Shown here in pieces: positions 7,709-16,165 of a DNA stretch of 64,000 bases. Numbering within the stretch: position 1 is the stretch's first letter; each line of letters starts with the position of its first letter. Under the pieces are notes generated by a model, which was given only the letters and a program-made list of their open reading frames with translations, did no database searches and was not told the origin of the DNA. Where the stretch lies: positions 123,144 through 187,143 of the forward strand of contig CAZVKN010000002.1 of the NCBI GenBank assembly GCA_964627035.1, read 5' to 3'. The position numbers were made by a program, and so were the translations under genes. The DNA comes from CAZVKN01 sp964627035. GTDB lineage: Bacteria > Electryoneota > AABM5-125-24 > Hatepunaeales > Hatepunaeaceae.

Positions 7709-9457
7709 TTATTCATCGCTGAACTGGGCTTTCTGCCACTGTATGAACATAGGCTTCAGTTTATTCCGCTGATATTTTCCTGTTGAAGTGACCGGCATAT
7801 CATCCCCGAACAACACCACCTTAGGACATTTGAAAAACGGAAGATTTTCACGACACTTTCGAATGACATCAGCTTCACTTAGCTTTCTGCTGCCGTCAGG
7901 AGTCACGTATGCACCTACCTCCTCTCCATACAGGTCATGCTGGAATCCAACTGCAATGCCTGTCTTCACACCGCGAATAGACATCAGTATTTCGTCAATC
8001 TCCAGCGTGGCGATATTGACACCGCCGCGGATGATTAGCTCCTTGATCCTTCCGGTAATGAAATAATGCGGCTTACCGTTTTCATCTTCAAGCCAGAAAC
8101 CTTCATCACCCGACCTAAACCATCCGTGTGCAAACGCTTCCCGATTCGCTTCCTCATTGGCAAAGTAGCTCATCATCACATTGTGCCCCCTGATAACAAT
8201 CTCGCCCCGCTCATCCGCATTCAGAGGATTACCCTCATTGGCAAAGTAGCTCATCATCACATTGTGCCCCCTGATAACAATCTCGCCCCGCTCATCCGCA
8301 TTCAGAGGATTACCCTCAGTGTCGTGGATTGCCATCTCATTCACCGGAAATGCAGCTCCGATTGATGGATAGCCGAATTGGGAGAGCCACTTCTGCCTGA
8401 CTTCGGTAGGCAGATCTACGGGTAGGCAGCAGGAATAACAGGTAGTCTCGGATAAACCATATCCATGTGCAATGGGGATGTTGTACTGCTTTTCAAATCG
8501 CATCACCAGATCAACGGTCAGCGGACCTGCACCGCAAATAATATGATGCAATTTTGATAGATCAAGTTCGTCTGTTGAAATATTGGCTTCAAGCAGAAAC
8601 GCCAATAGAGTCGGGACAACTGATACTACCTCGACAGACTCAACCGCCAGTCTGCTGAAGAAACTGTGCACCGAAAAACGTTCATTCAGCACAACGGAAG
8701 AGTGTGCGATCATGGGTGTAAGCAGTGTCACAACCGTGCCGTTGACATGATGAATGGGGAGCACACACATCATCCGGCTGTCGGAATCTATCTGATGCCA
8801 CTGTGCTAGAGCCGCAGCGTTAGTCAGCAGATTATACTGATCGAGCATCACGCCCTTTGGATTCCCGGTTGTGCCTGATGTGTAAACGATCAACGCTTCA
8901 GTTGTGGGAGTCACACTTGACATCCACGATTTTAACTGTTCAACATCACCAGGATCGGTCTCAATCGGTTCTTCGAGTATCTGAATTGAGCTTAGAGCTG
9001 TATCTTCAGCAATAATGGAATCGAGTCTCTGACGGAATTCAGGGCGTGTCAGTATTAATTTTGCAAGCGAGTTCTGCAGGATGTACCGCAGATGTTCCTC
9101 GTCCTCTTTCACGTTCAGCGGTACAACAGTTACACCGAGATACCAACACGCAAAGTAGGACATAACAGTCTCAGGAAAGTTTCCCGAAAATGTCGCCACA
9201 CGATCACCCGAGATGATCCCCATATCAATCAGAGTCCTCACTTTGATCAAAACCGAACTAAGGAATTGATAGTATGTCAGTTCACTCCGGTTTCCATCTT
9301 TATCATAGAAGATTAACCAGATCTTATCCGGAGTCTGCTCAGCACGTTCAGTCAAGAGTTCGCCGACAGATCGAAAACTAACGAGTGGATCACTCCGCTC
9401 TCTGTCTGCCAGGTCCCGTGCGTGCTCAATCTTCTGTTGAAGCTCTTTCCGATTCAA
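7709..9457 (-). CDS. AMP-dependent acyl-CoA synthetase/ligase with internal 27-residue tandem duplication
   Basis: 582-residue class I adenylate-forming enzyme (ANL superfamily), which activates a carboxylic acid as acyl-AMP, usually then forming a CoA thioester. Visible are the phosphate loop YTSGTTGNPKG, GYGLSETT, the hinge/ADP region FRSGDEGFWLEDENG with ITGRIKELIIRGGVNI, and the catalytic Lys region STGKYQRNKL. Around residues 381-435 a block GNPLNADERGE...SYFANE occurs twice in tandem, identical in DNA. It covers the conserved GEIVIRGHNVMMSYF (A6-type) motif. Without it the protein would be 555 residues, a normal length. Start is TTG, 3 bases after the DinB-like gene stop. The substrate is unknown. 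The duplication could impair the enzyme or be tolerated as a surface insertion. Confidence 0.88.
   Translation of the reverse strand: MNRKELQQKIEHARDLADRERSDPLVSFRSVGELLTERAEQTPDKIWLIFYDKDGNRSELTYYQFLSSVLIKVRTLIDMGIISGDRVATFSGNFPETVMSYFACWYLGVTVVPLNVKEDEEHLRYILQNSLAKLILTRPEFRQRLDSIIAEDTALSSIQILEEPIETDPGDVEQLKSWMSSVTPTTEALIVYTSGTTGNPKGVMLDQYNLLTNAAALAQWHQIDSDSRMMCVLPIHHVNGTVVTLLTPMIAHSSVVLNERFSVHSFFSRLAVESVEVVSVVPTLLAFLLEANISTDELDLSKLHHIICGAGPLTVDLVMRFEKQYNIPIAHGYGLSETTCYSCCLPVDLPTEVRQKWLSQFGYPSIGAAFPVNEMAIHDTEGNPLNADERGEIVIRGHNVMMSYFANEGNPLNADERGEIVIRGHNVMMSYFANEEANREAFAHGWFRSGDEGFWLEDENGKPHYFITGRIKELIIRGGVNIATLEIDEILMSIRGVKTGIAVGFQHDLYGEEVGAYVTPDGSRKLSEADVIRKCRENLPFFKCPKVVLFGDDMPVTSTGKYQRNKLKPMFIQWQKAQFSDE
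8152..8318. repeat. Perfect in-frame tandem duplication, 81-bp period
   Basis: Bases 8152-8237 are identical to 8233-8318 at an offset of exactly 81. The first mismatches are 8151/8232 on one side and 8238/8319 on the other. It encodes 27 duplicated residues in the acyl-CoA synthetase-like gene. Absence of any drift, even at silent positions, means it is very recent or an assembly error. Confidence 0.95.
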
Positions 9458-9460
9458 TTG

Positions 9461-9949
9461 TCAGCTATCCTGCTCTTCTTCCATTAATTCTTCCAACTGG
9501 AAGATGTGACGTATCGGGTGCATCACCGCATGTTCCAACATTGCATCAATGCAGTAATCCACTTTCCAGCGGGATGTATATGTCGGCTTATAGAATCTTC
9601 TTCCTTCCACTTCCGCCAGCGGTGAGCGCCACTTGTCCAGCAGATGCTCGAGATAATCATCTATCTCCTGCTCGATTGTATCAGCTTGGGGAACCTTGCG
9701 AATCTCCGGATCATCCAAGTCAAGTTTTTCACACATCCACATCATATATCCGCGTGAAGCCCGAAGGACATGCCGGATCAGTGCCTCCATCGAAGCATAA
9801 TCCGGATCTTTAACTTCAGGCAATTCAATGCCCAACTGTTTAGCCTCTTTCCAGGCTTCAACAAATTCCTCGAGATACAGCTCATGCAGGATTACCATCG
9901 CACGTGCCCCACGATAACTGTATTTCGGCAGCAAAACTTCTTCTGTCAT
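9461..9949 (-). CDS. DinB-like four-helix-bundle protein
   Basis: 162 residues, all-helical in character. The C-terminal LEHAVMHPIRHIFQLEEL places His140, His144 and His148 in the H-x3-H-x3-H arrangement close to the metal-binding signature of DinB/YfiT-type proteins; another His lies near residue 59 (LIRHVLRAS). DinB-like proteins are often metal-dependent thiol S-transferases, but no activity can be read here. It has a good ribosome site (AGGACAGGA) and is followed 3 bases later by the acyl-CoA synthetase-like gene, so the two form an operon. Confidence 0.65.
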   Translation of the reverse strand: MTEEVLLPKYSYRGARAMVILHELYLEEFVEAWKEAKQLGIELPEVKDPDYASMEALIRHVLRASRGYMMWMCEKLDLDDPEIRKVPQADTIEQEIDDYLEHLLDKWRSPLAEVEGRRFYKPTYTSRWKVDYCIDAMLEHAVMHPIRHIFQLEELMEEEQDS

Positions 9950-9989
9950 AATCCTGTCCTATTGTTATTTTGTTAGTTTTATATTGATT

Positions 9990-10075
9990 CTTGAAAGTAA
10001 AGTCCAAAAATAGGGAGTGCCGACATTCTATCGGCAAGCACGGACAAGAATGTCCGTGCTCCCCAAGAGATATTA
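9990..10075 (+). repeat. Palindromic element A, intact copy
   Basis: Closing stem GGGAG (10013-10017) / CTCCC (10059-10063) encloses two hairpins: TGCCGA/TCGGCA (10018-10036) and a perfect 10-bp AGCACGGACA/TGTCCGTGCT with an AGAA loop (10037-10060). The flanks CTTGAAAGTAAAGTCC and AAGAGATATTA recur at 37335-37544, where the same element is split by an insertion. It fills the 139-base gap between the flavin reductase gene and the DinB-like gene. Confidence 0.85.
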
Positions 10076-10088
10076 TTTCCATGAGATG

Positions 10089-10742
10089 CTATAACAATTT
10101 TGGTCTCTGCAATTCAAACTTATCCCGAATAGTGGCATACTCAGCTCCTCCGAGTCTGGCTATAAGGTGATAGTTGTCGGAGATAATGCTCTGCTTTAGT
10201 TCATCGTAGATCCGCTCGTCTATATGAATTTTAACGATTTTGCCGATAATAACAGTCCCACCAAGCGGTCCGTCTGACAGCTCGACAGACTCGATGACCT
10301 TACATTCCATTTGAACGGGTGACTCACTCACTCTCGACGATTTGATTAATTCTGATTTAATCGGTGTGAATCCTGCTTCTATAAATTCGGAGACATCCTC
10401 GGGATATTCGGCGGATGTTTGATTCATCGCTTCAGCCATATCCTCAGTGACCGCATTAGCCACGAATTCACCGGTTTCAAGTGCATTGCGATGGCTGTCT
10501 TTTATCTCACCGTGCCGATTGCGAACCGGACAGAACATCACCGCAGGTGGCTGGGCGCACAGTGCCTGATAGAACGAAAACGGTGCCAAGTTATCCACGC
10601 CTTTGGTTGAGATGGTCGCAATTAATCCAATCGGTCGCGGTGAGACGATTCCGGCGAGCAGTCCGTACATTTTGCTCAGCGGCAGCTCTTCGGGTTTAAT
10701 TCCAGTATAGTTCATTTTAACATTTTCATCGCTTTCTAACAT
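10089..10742 (-). CDS. Flavin reductase-like FMN-binding split-barrel protein
   Basis: 217 residues of the flavin reductase/split-barrel family. The N-terminal half has YGLLAGIVSPRPIGLIATIS (the conserved PRPI turn), DNLAPFSFYQAL, PPAVMFCPVRN and KDSHRNALETGEFVANAV, all typical FMN-contact regions. Members bind FMN non-covalently and act as NAD(P)H:flavin oxidoreductases or related enzymes; which applies here is unknown. An internal Met at residue 10 is an alternative start. It is transcribed in the same direction as the DinB-like and synthetase genes but is separated from them by element A. Confidence 0.85.
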   Translation of the reverse strand: MLESDENVKMNYTGIKPEELPLSKMYGLLAGIVSPRPIGLIATISTKGVDNLAPFSFYQALCAQPPAVMFCPVRNRHGEIKDSHRNALETGEFVANAVTEDMAEAMNQTSAEYPEDVSEFIEAGFTPIKSELIKSSRVSESPVQMECKVIESVELSDGPLGGTVIIGKIVKIHIDERIYDELKQSIISDNYHLIARLGGAEYATIRDKFELQRPKLL

Positions 10743-10827
10743 TATACGGCTCTCATTTACAAATGCAAGGCTTTATTACATCTGTAATTTGTTAAGCTGA
10801 CATTTCTAATAATTTGTCAAATCACAC

Positions 10828-10856
10828 TTGACTCGGATGACAGCATTGTGTACATT
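10828..10856 (+). promoter_or_regulatory. Sigma70-like promoter for the BACON lipoprotein
   Basis: TTGACT (10828-10833), 17 bases, TACATT (10851-10856). It would give a leader of about 100 bases before the GTG at 10963, with AGGAG at 10952-10956. Confidence 0.5.
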
Positions 10857-10962
10857 GACCGAAAAAAGAAAACATTGTGCAATTGTGCTGGACATCAAAT
10901 TGAATCTGCGTAATGTTAATTAATCTGAACTAAACTATTTTACTTATTTTTAGGAGCTTATT

Positions 10963-12162
10963 GTGAAAACCACAAACTTATTACTACTTGGGCTGTTGGT
11001 TGTCGGGCTGTCATTCTTCGCTGTCGGATGTGAGGATGATCCGGCATCTCCGGACGAAATACCCGAATTGTCCGTATCTGTCGGGACATTAGATTTTGGC
11101 GGTTCTCAAACTGAGATGACTTTCAACATCTCTAACTCCGGTACAGGTGTGCTGAATTGGACATTGACTGATGATGCCGACTGGTTGTCAATCACTCCGG
11201 CAAGCGGTGCCAATACTGCCGGTGAAACCGATCAGGTCACAGCCACTGTTGACCGTACCGGTCTGGCTGAAAACAGTTACGATGCTACCATAACCGTCTC
11301 ATTCGATGATGGTGATGATGTTACTGTCGCAGTGACTATGGCAGTCGCTCCTCCGACAATGTCAGTCTCGACCGATTCATTGGATTTCGGAACGGATGAC
11401 ACGACTGCTACCTTTACAATCAATAACCTCGGAAGCGGTACAGTCACATGGACGGTCGCATCAGACATGGACTGGTTGACAGTCTCTCCCGATGCAGGCA
11501 GCACCACAAGTGAAACTGATGTAGTGACACTGAACGCTGATCGTGCTGCTGTGAATCCGGGAGTCAACACTGGCACAATCACTATTACCTCAGATGTCGG
11601 TGATGGAACCATTAATGTGTGGCTCACTTCCGGCTCATTGATCTGGAGCTATAGTGTAACCGATCAGGCTGACTTTACCTCAAAATGGGATGCCTTTGAT
11701 GACGATGGTGATTCCGGTGACGATTTTTGGGGTGTCTCTACCGGCTCAGGCATGAACGGCGGGAATGCTGTCTGGTGTGCGGCGCAAGGTGAACATGCGG
11801 ATGGTCAGTACGATAATGACATGGAGTCGTGGATGAGAACCTGGACTAATAACGCAATTGACATTTCCAACTACAGCAGCGTCACCATCAGTTTCTGGAT
11901 GAAGTATGAGACCGAAGATGGCAGCGACAACGATATGGTCGGACTATACATCTATGGAACCGATGACACTTTCCACTCCTATCTCGGGAGCAGATGGACG
12001 GACTCAAATTTTGAGTGGAATCAGTATCATATTGCACTAACTGAGTTTGATGCTTACCCGTCAGCAAGTTTGCAGTTTGCTTTCAGGTTCGTCACTGACG
12101 TGTCGGTCACAGCACAAGGTGCTTACATCGAAGACATTCAGATTTGGGGTGATGCCAACTGA
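10963..12162 (+). CDS. BACON-domain lipoprotein with C-terminal lectin/MAM-like domain
   Basis: 399 residues. The signal sequence ends in AVGC, a usable lipobox with Cys23, so it is probably lipid-anchored. Two BACON-type beta domains follow (about residues 35-125 and 128-222), each with the hallmark W(T)...D.DWL(S/T)(I/V)(S/T)P.(A/S)G pattern. The last 175 residues, rich in Trp, Asp and Ser (DDFWGVSTGSGMNGGNAVWC, VTISFWMKYE, YIEDIQIW), resemble the jelly-roll modules that follow proteases or adhesins (MAM / immune-inhibitor-A type). BACON modules are usually linked to carbohydrate or mucin contact; binding here is inferred. GTG start with AGGAG 6 bases upstream. A terminator follows closely. 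Confidence 0.8.
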   Translation: MKTTNLLLLGLLVVGLSFFAVGCEDDPASPDEIPELSVSVGTLDFGGSQTEMTFNISNSGTGVLNWTLTDDADWLSITPASGANTAGETDQVTATVDRTGLAENSYDATITVSFDDGDDVTVAVTMAVAPPTMSVSTDSLDFGTDDTTATFTINNLGSGTVTWTVASDMDWLTVSPDAGSTTSETDVVTLNADRAAVNPGVNTGTITITSDVGDGTINVWLTSGSLIWSYSVTDQADFTSKWDAFDDDGDSGDDFWGVSTGSGMNGGNAVWCAAQGEHADGQYDNDMESWMRTWTNNAIDISNYSSVTISFWMKYETEDGSDNDMVGLYIYGTDDTFHSYLGSRWTDSNFEWNQYHIALTEFDAYPSASLQFAFRFVTDVSVTAQGAYIEDIQIWGDAN

Positions 12163-12185
12163 TCTATAGAATCAGTGATGAATTT

Positions 12186-12219
12186 AACGCCGGATCTGCT
12201 GTCAGATTCGGCGTTTTTT
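12186..12219 (+). terminator. Rho-independent terminator after the BACON lipoprotein
   Basis: AACGCCGGATCTG (12186-12198), CTGT loop, CAGATTCGGCGTT (12203-12215) with one G-T pair, then a run of T. Confidence 0.9.
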
Positions 12220-12275
12220 ATTGTGCTGTAATAATGCACCAATGCAAGACAGAAACTATAGTTACGACCTAATGA

Positions 12276-12339
12276 TTGACTATTGATTTAACGGGAACTA
12301 TATTTAAAGTTTGAACTATATATAGTAATGGGATACAAT
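12276..12339 (+). promoter_or_regulatory. Two tandem sigma70-like promoters before the S2P protease gene
   Basis: P1: TTGACT (12276-12281), N17, TATATT (12299-12304). P2: TTGAAC (12311-12316), N17, TACAAT (12334-12339). P2 would start transcription about 2 bases before the ATG at 12348, and no convincing Shine-Dalgarno sequence is present, so a leaderless transcript is possible. Confidence 0.45.
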
Positions 12340-12347
12340 TAACTGAC

Positions 12348-12989
12348 ATGCCGGACATTAAAACAATACTGCTGATATTTCCTCCAATTCTTGCCGCACT
12401 AACCGTGCATGAGTTTGCACACGGCTGGACAGCTTGGAAATTTGGGGACCCGACCGCTAAGGATCAGGGACGACTGACTCTAAACCCATTAGCACATCTC
12501 GATCCGGTGGGTACATTGCTACTACTGCTGGTTCACTTCGGCTGGGCTAAACCCGTCCCGGTTGATCCGCGCTATTTCAGTAATCCCAGGCGTGATATGT
12601 TGTGGGTTGCTTTGGCAGGACCTGCAGCGAATGTGGTTTTGGCTTTTGTGACCGGAATAGTACTACAATTCCTGCTAAGGACAGGTCTTCTGCCATCGGT
12701 TGGCTATCTATATGTCATTTTGGTGTTTACGGTGTTTATCAATTTGATGCTGGCAATTTTTAATTTGTTGCCGATTCCCCCGCTCGATGGATCACGCATT
12801 GTAGCCGGACTGCTTCCATATAAATATCTTCGACAGTGGTATTCGTTTGAGAGGGTCGGCGGGTATGTTCTAATGGGAATAATTTTTATCGGATGGTTCA
12901 CAAATATCAGGATATTTGGTTCGACCATATATCCGTTGGCTAAGCTGTTTTATAACTTATTCACAGGTGGTGCACCGTCACCGTTCTAA
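12348..12989 (+). CDS. Site-2 protease family (M50) membrane zinc protease
   Basis: 213 residues, mostly membrane-embedded. HEFAH at 21-25 is the HExxH zinc site within the first TM segment, and NLLPIPPLDG near residues 136-145 is the counterpart of the NPDG/LDG motif that supplies the third ligand. LNPLAHLDPVGTLLLL and FSNPRRDMLWVALAGPAANV are typical of the short PDZ-less S2P group. Such proteases cut substrates within the membrane; no anti-sigma factor gene is nearby to suggest a target. Probably co-transcribed with the small membrane protein that follows. Confidence 0.92.
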   Translation: MPDIKTILLIFPPILAALTVHEFAHGWTAWKFGDPTAKDQGRLTLNPLAHLDPVGTLLLLLVHFGWAKPVPVDPRYFSNPRRDMLWVALAGPAANVVLAFVTGIVLQFLLRTGLLPSVGYLYVILVFTVFINLMLAIFNLLPIPPLDGSRIVAGLLPYKYLRQWYSFERVGGYVLMGIIFIGWFTNIRIFGSTIYPLAKLFYNLFTGGAPSPF

Positions 12990-12998
12990 TGGAAAGCG

Positions 12999-13286
12999 AT
13001 GAGACTGTCTAAGCGAATAGAACCGAAGCAGTTTAATTTCAAACCGCGCTTCTATAAACCGATAGCCGAAGAATCGGACAAGGGGATAAAATTCACACGC
13101 AAGACTCTGTACGATCCACACACATTGGTTCGGGGTCAGTGGACTTATATCTCAATTGCCGTAGTTATTGTGATAATAATATTTATTTTGGGTGGGATTC
13201 GACCGAGAGTTACAACACCCAAACTTACAGTGGAAGATGTTGCTGTTAATCATAATGCAAGTATCAATGAGAGTATGAGCAAATAG
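12999..13286 (+). CDS. Small single-pass membrane protein of unknown function
   Basis: 95 residues: a basic cytoplasmic N-terminus (about 45 residues), one strong TM segment (YISIAVVIVIIIFILGG, about 49-66) and a short 30-residue tail. It has a ribosome site (GGAAAG) and starts 10 bases after the S2P protease gene. I recognise no family. Position suggests a partner or substrate of the protease, which is only a guess. Confidence 0.6.
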   Translation: MRLSKRIEPKQFNFKPRFYKPIAEESDKGIKFTRKTLYDPHTLVRGQWTYISIAVVIVIIIFILGGIRPRVTTPKLTVEDVAVNHNASINESMSK

Positions 13287-13313
13287 AGAATCTGTAGCCG
13301 TGGTTAAAGAAAA

Positions 13314-13338
13314 CACGCTGAAGCGTGAACTCTGAACT
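13314..13338 (+). repeat. Element F, partial copy 1
   Basis: CACGCTGAAGCGTG hairpin followed by AACTCTGAACT, the right end shared with the F copies at 30632, 50073 and 60668. The left hairpin is missing; instead GTAGCCGTGGTT (13292 onward) resembles the left arm of family E. Confidence 0.6.
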
Positions 13339-13392
13339 GATTATTCACCACGATGTTAACGTCATTAAAGGGGGGTCAGAAGAAAACAAGAT

Positions 13393-15249
13393 ATGACAGA
13401 CAAAACAGAACGTCCAAATATAATAACCCTTCCACCTCAAGTAGCTGACCGCATCGCTGCCGGAGAGGTTGTCGAACGCCCTGCCGCGGTACTTAAGGAG
13501 CTGATCGAAAACTCCATTGATGCAGGAGCAACCGAAATTACGATTGTAATTGAGGATGCGGGGCGCACACTGATTAAGGTAATTGATAACGGCTTCGGTC
13601 TGACCGATTCCGAGATGGTCAATGCAATCGGCAGACATTCGACGAGCAAGCTAAATCGGTTTGAAGATCTGGAATCGCTGGTTACGTTCGGTTTTCGTGG
13701 TGAAGCTCTCCCCTCGATTGCTGCGGTATCACGCATGGATATCATCAGCCGTCCCCGCGATGCGGAAGTTGGCTCTCTGCTGAAAATTGCGGGAGGACGG
13801 ATCGAGAATCAGACTCTATCAGCAGCGCAAACAGGTACTTCGATCTCAGTTGGACATCTGTTTTACAATGTTCCGGCACGCAGGAAATTCCTGAAATCGG
13901 ATGCGACGGAATTCCGCTGGATTGCATCCACTTTTCGCTACTTTGCGCTCGCATTTCCGGAAATCTCATGGAAGTTTTTCCGAAAAAAGCAACTGATCCA
14001 CGAACTTCCAATGACCGACAATCACCGCGAACGGATCGCTGGACTGTTCGGCGATGATGTCGCGGAAGAATTGATTGAAGTCAACCACGAATCCAAATGG
14101 CTGAAAGTCACAGGCTGGATTTCGCCGCCATCACTGGCACAGCGAACCAAAGCAGATCAATATCTGTTTATGAATCGTCGTCATATTGTTCACAGCCGAA
14201 TGCAGTGGCGGATCTCTGATGCATGCAGACAGTATTACAGTTCAGGCGGATATCCGCTCTATCTGCTTTTCCTTGAAGCGTCCCCGGATCAGTTTGATAT
14301 CAATGTACATCCGGCTAAAAAGGAGATTAAGTTTGCTGATGAGAACACTGCGGTAAATACAACGTGGAATGCAGTGCGTAAGGGATTCGAGAACTTTCGT
14401 CACCCTGAAGAACTTGCACCGAAGGGAACTGGATCACAACCTCCACAGCCTGATCGAAGCTTTTTGCAGAAATCGCCTCCACAGTCAACGAACACTCAGA
14501 ACGGTCGGTCAGTTTTTGATGCAATACAGGCGAACGAAACAGTATCAAATCCCGTGCCAAAACGACATGGAGCATCACGTCCGGTAACGATGCCGTTTTC
14601 AGCGGATAAGCAAGTTTCACAGGAAAAAGCGGCAGCGACCTTTGATCCTGCTTCATTTGAATCACCACAAACGGATTATGAAGCAGATGAGCCGCGCGTA
14701 TGGCAGGTTTTTGACATGTTTATCATCTCACCCCTTAAAACCGGAGTGGTGTTCATAGATCAGCATGTTGCACACGAGCGGGTACTCTATGAAAAAGCAC
14801 TTAATGCCATCAACAAGAAACCGTGGAACAGTCAGCGACTGCTGTTTCCCACAACATTTAACGTCTCTGAAAACGATGCATCGTTGGTTGAAGAAGCTGT
14901 ACCGATGTTGAAATCAATGGGATTCGAGCTTGAACTTATCGGACCGCGCGAGTATCGCATACTGGCTGTTCCGACCGGAGTAAAAATATCCAACGAAAGG
15001 GACATGCTACTGGGGATCATCGAGGAGATGCACGAAAACAACACAGCAGCTAAAGATCCGCGTCATATCCTCGCAGCAGCATTTGCTTGCCGTGGTGCGG
15101 TAAAGGCGGGGCAACCTCTGAAGGATGAAGAGATGAGAAGATTGATTGATGAGCTGTTCAGAACTGAAGATCCTGAGTTCTGCCCACACGGTCGTCCGAT
15201 ATACCAAGTTCTGAATCGTCGCGAGATTGAAAAATGGTTCGACCGCTGA
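13393..15249 (+). CDS. mutL: DNA mismatch repair protein MutL (endonuclease type)
   Basis: 618 residues. The N-terminal GHKL ATPase has IAAGEVVERPAAVLKELIENSIDAGAT, the D.G.G loop DNGFGL and GFRGEALPSIAAV. The C-terminal domain carries DQHVAHERVLYE from Asp456, matching the DQHA-x2-E-x4-E nuclease metal motif with Val in place of the Ala, plus FACRGAVKAGQPL and the CPHGRP motif at Cys597. It is thus predicted to be a nicking MutL, as in bacteria that lack MutH. It overlaps miaA by 16 bases, a very common mutL-miaA arrangement. Confidence 0.97.
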   Translation: MTDKTERPNIITLPPQVADRIAAGEVVERPAAVLKELIENSIDAGATEITIVIEDAGRTLIKVIDNGFGLTDSEMVNAIGRHSTSKLNRFEDLESLVTFGFRGEALPSIAAVSRMDIISRPRDAEVGSLLKIAGGRIENQTLSAAQTGTSISVGHLFYNVPARRKFLKSDATEFRWIASTFRYFALAFPEISWKFFRKKQLIHELPMTDNHRERIAGLFGDDVAEELIEVNHESKWLKVTGWISPPSLAQRTKADQYLFMNRRHIVHSRMQWRISDACRQYYSSGGYPLYLLFLEASPDQFDINVHPAKKEIKFADENTAVNTTWNAVRKGFENFRHPEELAPKGTGSQPPQPDRSFLQKSPPQSTNTQNGRSVFDAIQANETVSNPVPKRHGASRPVTMPFSADKQVSQEKAAATFDPASFESPQTDYEADEPRVWQVFDMFIISPLKTGVVFIDQHVAHERVLYEKALNAINKKPWNSQRLLFPTTFNVSENDASLVEEAVPMLKSMGFELELIGPREYRILAVPTGVKISNERDMLLGIIEEMHENNTAAKDPRHILAAAFACRGAVKAGQPLKDEEMRRLIDELFRTEDPEFCPHGRPIYQVLNRREIEKWFDR

Positions 15250-16163
15250 TAGCAATTGTCGGACCGACCGCAGTCGGTAAAACTGCCGTCGGGATAAAAG
15301 TGGCTGAAGAATTGAACGGTGAGATAATTTCCGCTGATTCGAGGCAGATTTATCGCGGGATGGAGATTGGTACAGGAGCACCGTCACCGGAAGAGCTGAG
15401 CAAAATCAAACATCACTTTATTGCTGAAGTAGATCCCGATGAGTGGATTTCAGCGGGTGAGTTTGCTCGTCGGGCACATACAAGGTTTGATGATATTATG
15501 AATCGAGGCAAAACGCCGATTGTAGTTGGTGGATCGGGCTTGTATGTGAAGGCATTGATTAACGGATTGGCTCCGATTCCACCGCCCGATGAAGAGACAA
15601 GAAAACAGATCAAAGTTGAGATTGATACTCACGGTATAGCGAAGCTGCTGGATGAACTGAAATCGGTTGACCCGACTTATGCTCATAAAGTATCCGTAGC
15701 AGATAAAAAACGGTTGATTCGTGCTCTTGAAGTTTACCGTCTGACGGGCAAACCGTTCAGCGAATGGCACCAACCGATCGAACCCTGGTGCGAACCGCTT
15801 ATGTTTGGTCTGTGTCGTCCCCGCGAAGAGTTGTGTGACATTATCGCAAAACGTGTACGGAAGATGATAGATGATGGTTGGATAGAGGAGCTGAAACAGT
15901 TTCAGGGGGAATATGGTGAAGCATTACCGAAAACAGTCACTGAGGCTCTTGGTTATAGAGAGCTTGCAGAATTCCTGCAGTCAGACAGTGCGGATATCAA
16001 TGATACAATTGAACGAATTGTCATAGTCACACGGCAATTTGCCAAACGGCAGATGACATGGTTCCGAGCGGATGAACGGATATTATGGAAAGAGGCAACC
16101 GGGAACAAGGCAAGTGAAAAGTGGACTGAATGGATATTATCGAAACTTGACCATAAGAATTAA
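15234..16163 (+). CDS. miaA: tRNA dimethylallyltransferase
   Basis: 309 residues. It adds a dimethylallyl group to A37 of tRNAs reading UNN codons. The P-loop GPTAVGKTAVG, the DSRQIYRGMEIGTG motif and VVGGSGLYVKALINGLAPIP are intact, and RPREEL...W..EL and EALGYRE mark the C-terminal half. The ATG at 15234 lies inside the 3' end of mutL in another frame, giving translational coupling. Confidence 0.97.
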   Translation: MVRPLIAIVGPTAVGKTAVGIKVAEELNGEIISADSRQIYRGMEIGTGAPSPEELSKIKHHFIAEVDPDEWISAGEFARRAHTRFDDIMNRGKTPIVVGGSGLYVKALINGLAPIPPPDEETRKQIKVEIDTHGIAKLLDELKSVDPTYAHKVSVADKKRLIRALEVYRLTGKPFSEWHQPIEPWCEPLMFGLCRPREELCDIIAKRVRKMIDDGWIEELKQFQGEYGEALPKTVTEALGYRELAEFLQSDSADINDTIERIVIVTRQFAKRQMTWFRADERILWKEATGNKASEKWTEWILSKLDHKN

Positions 16164-16165
16164 AA

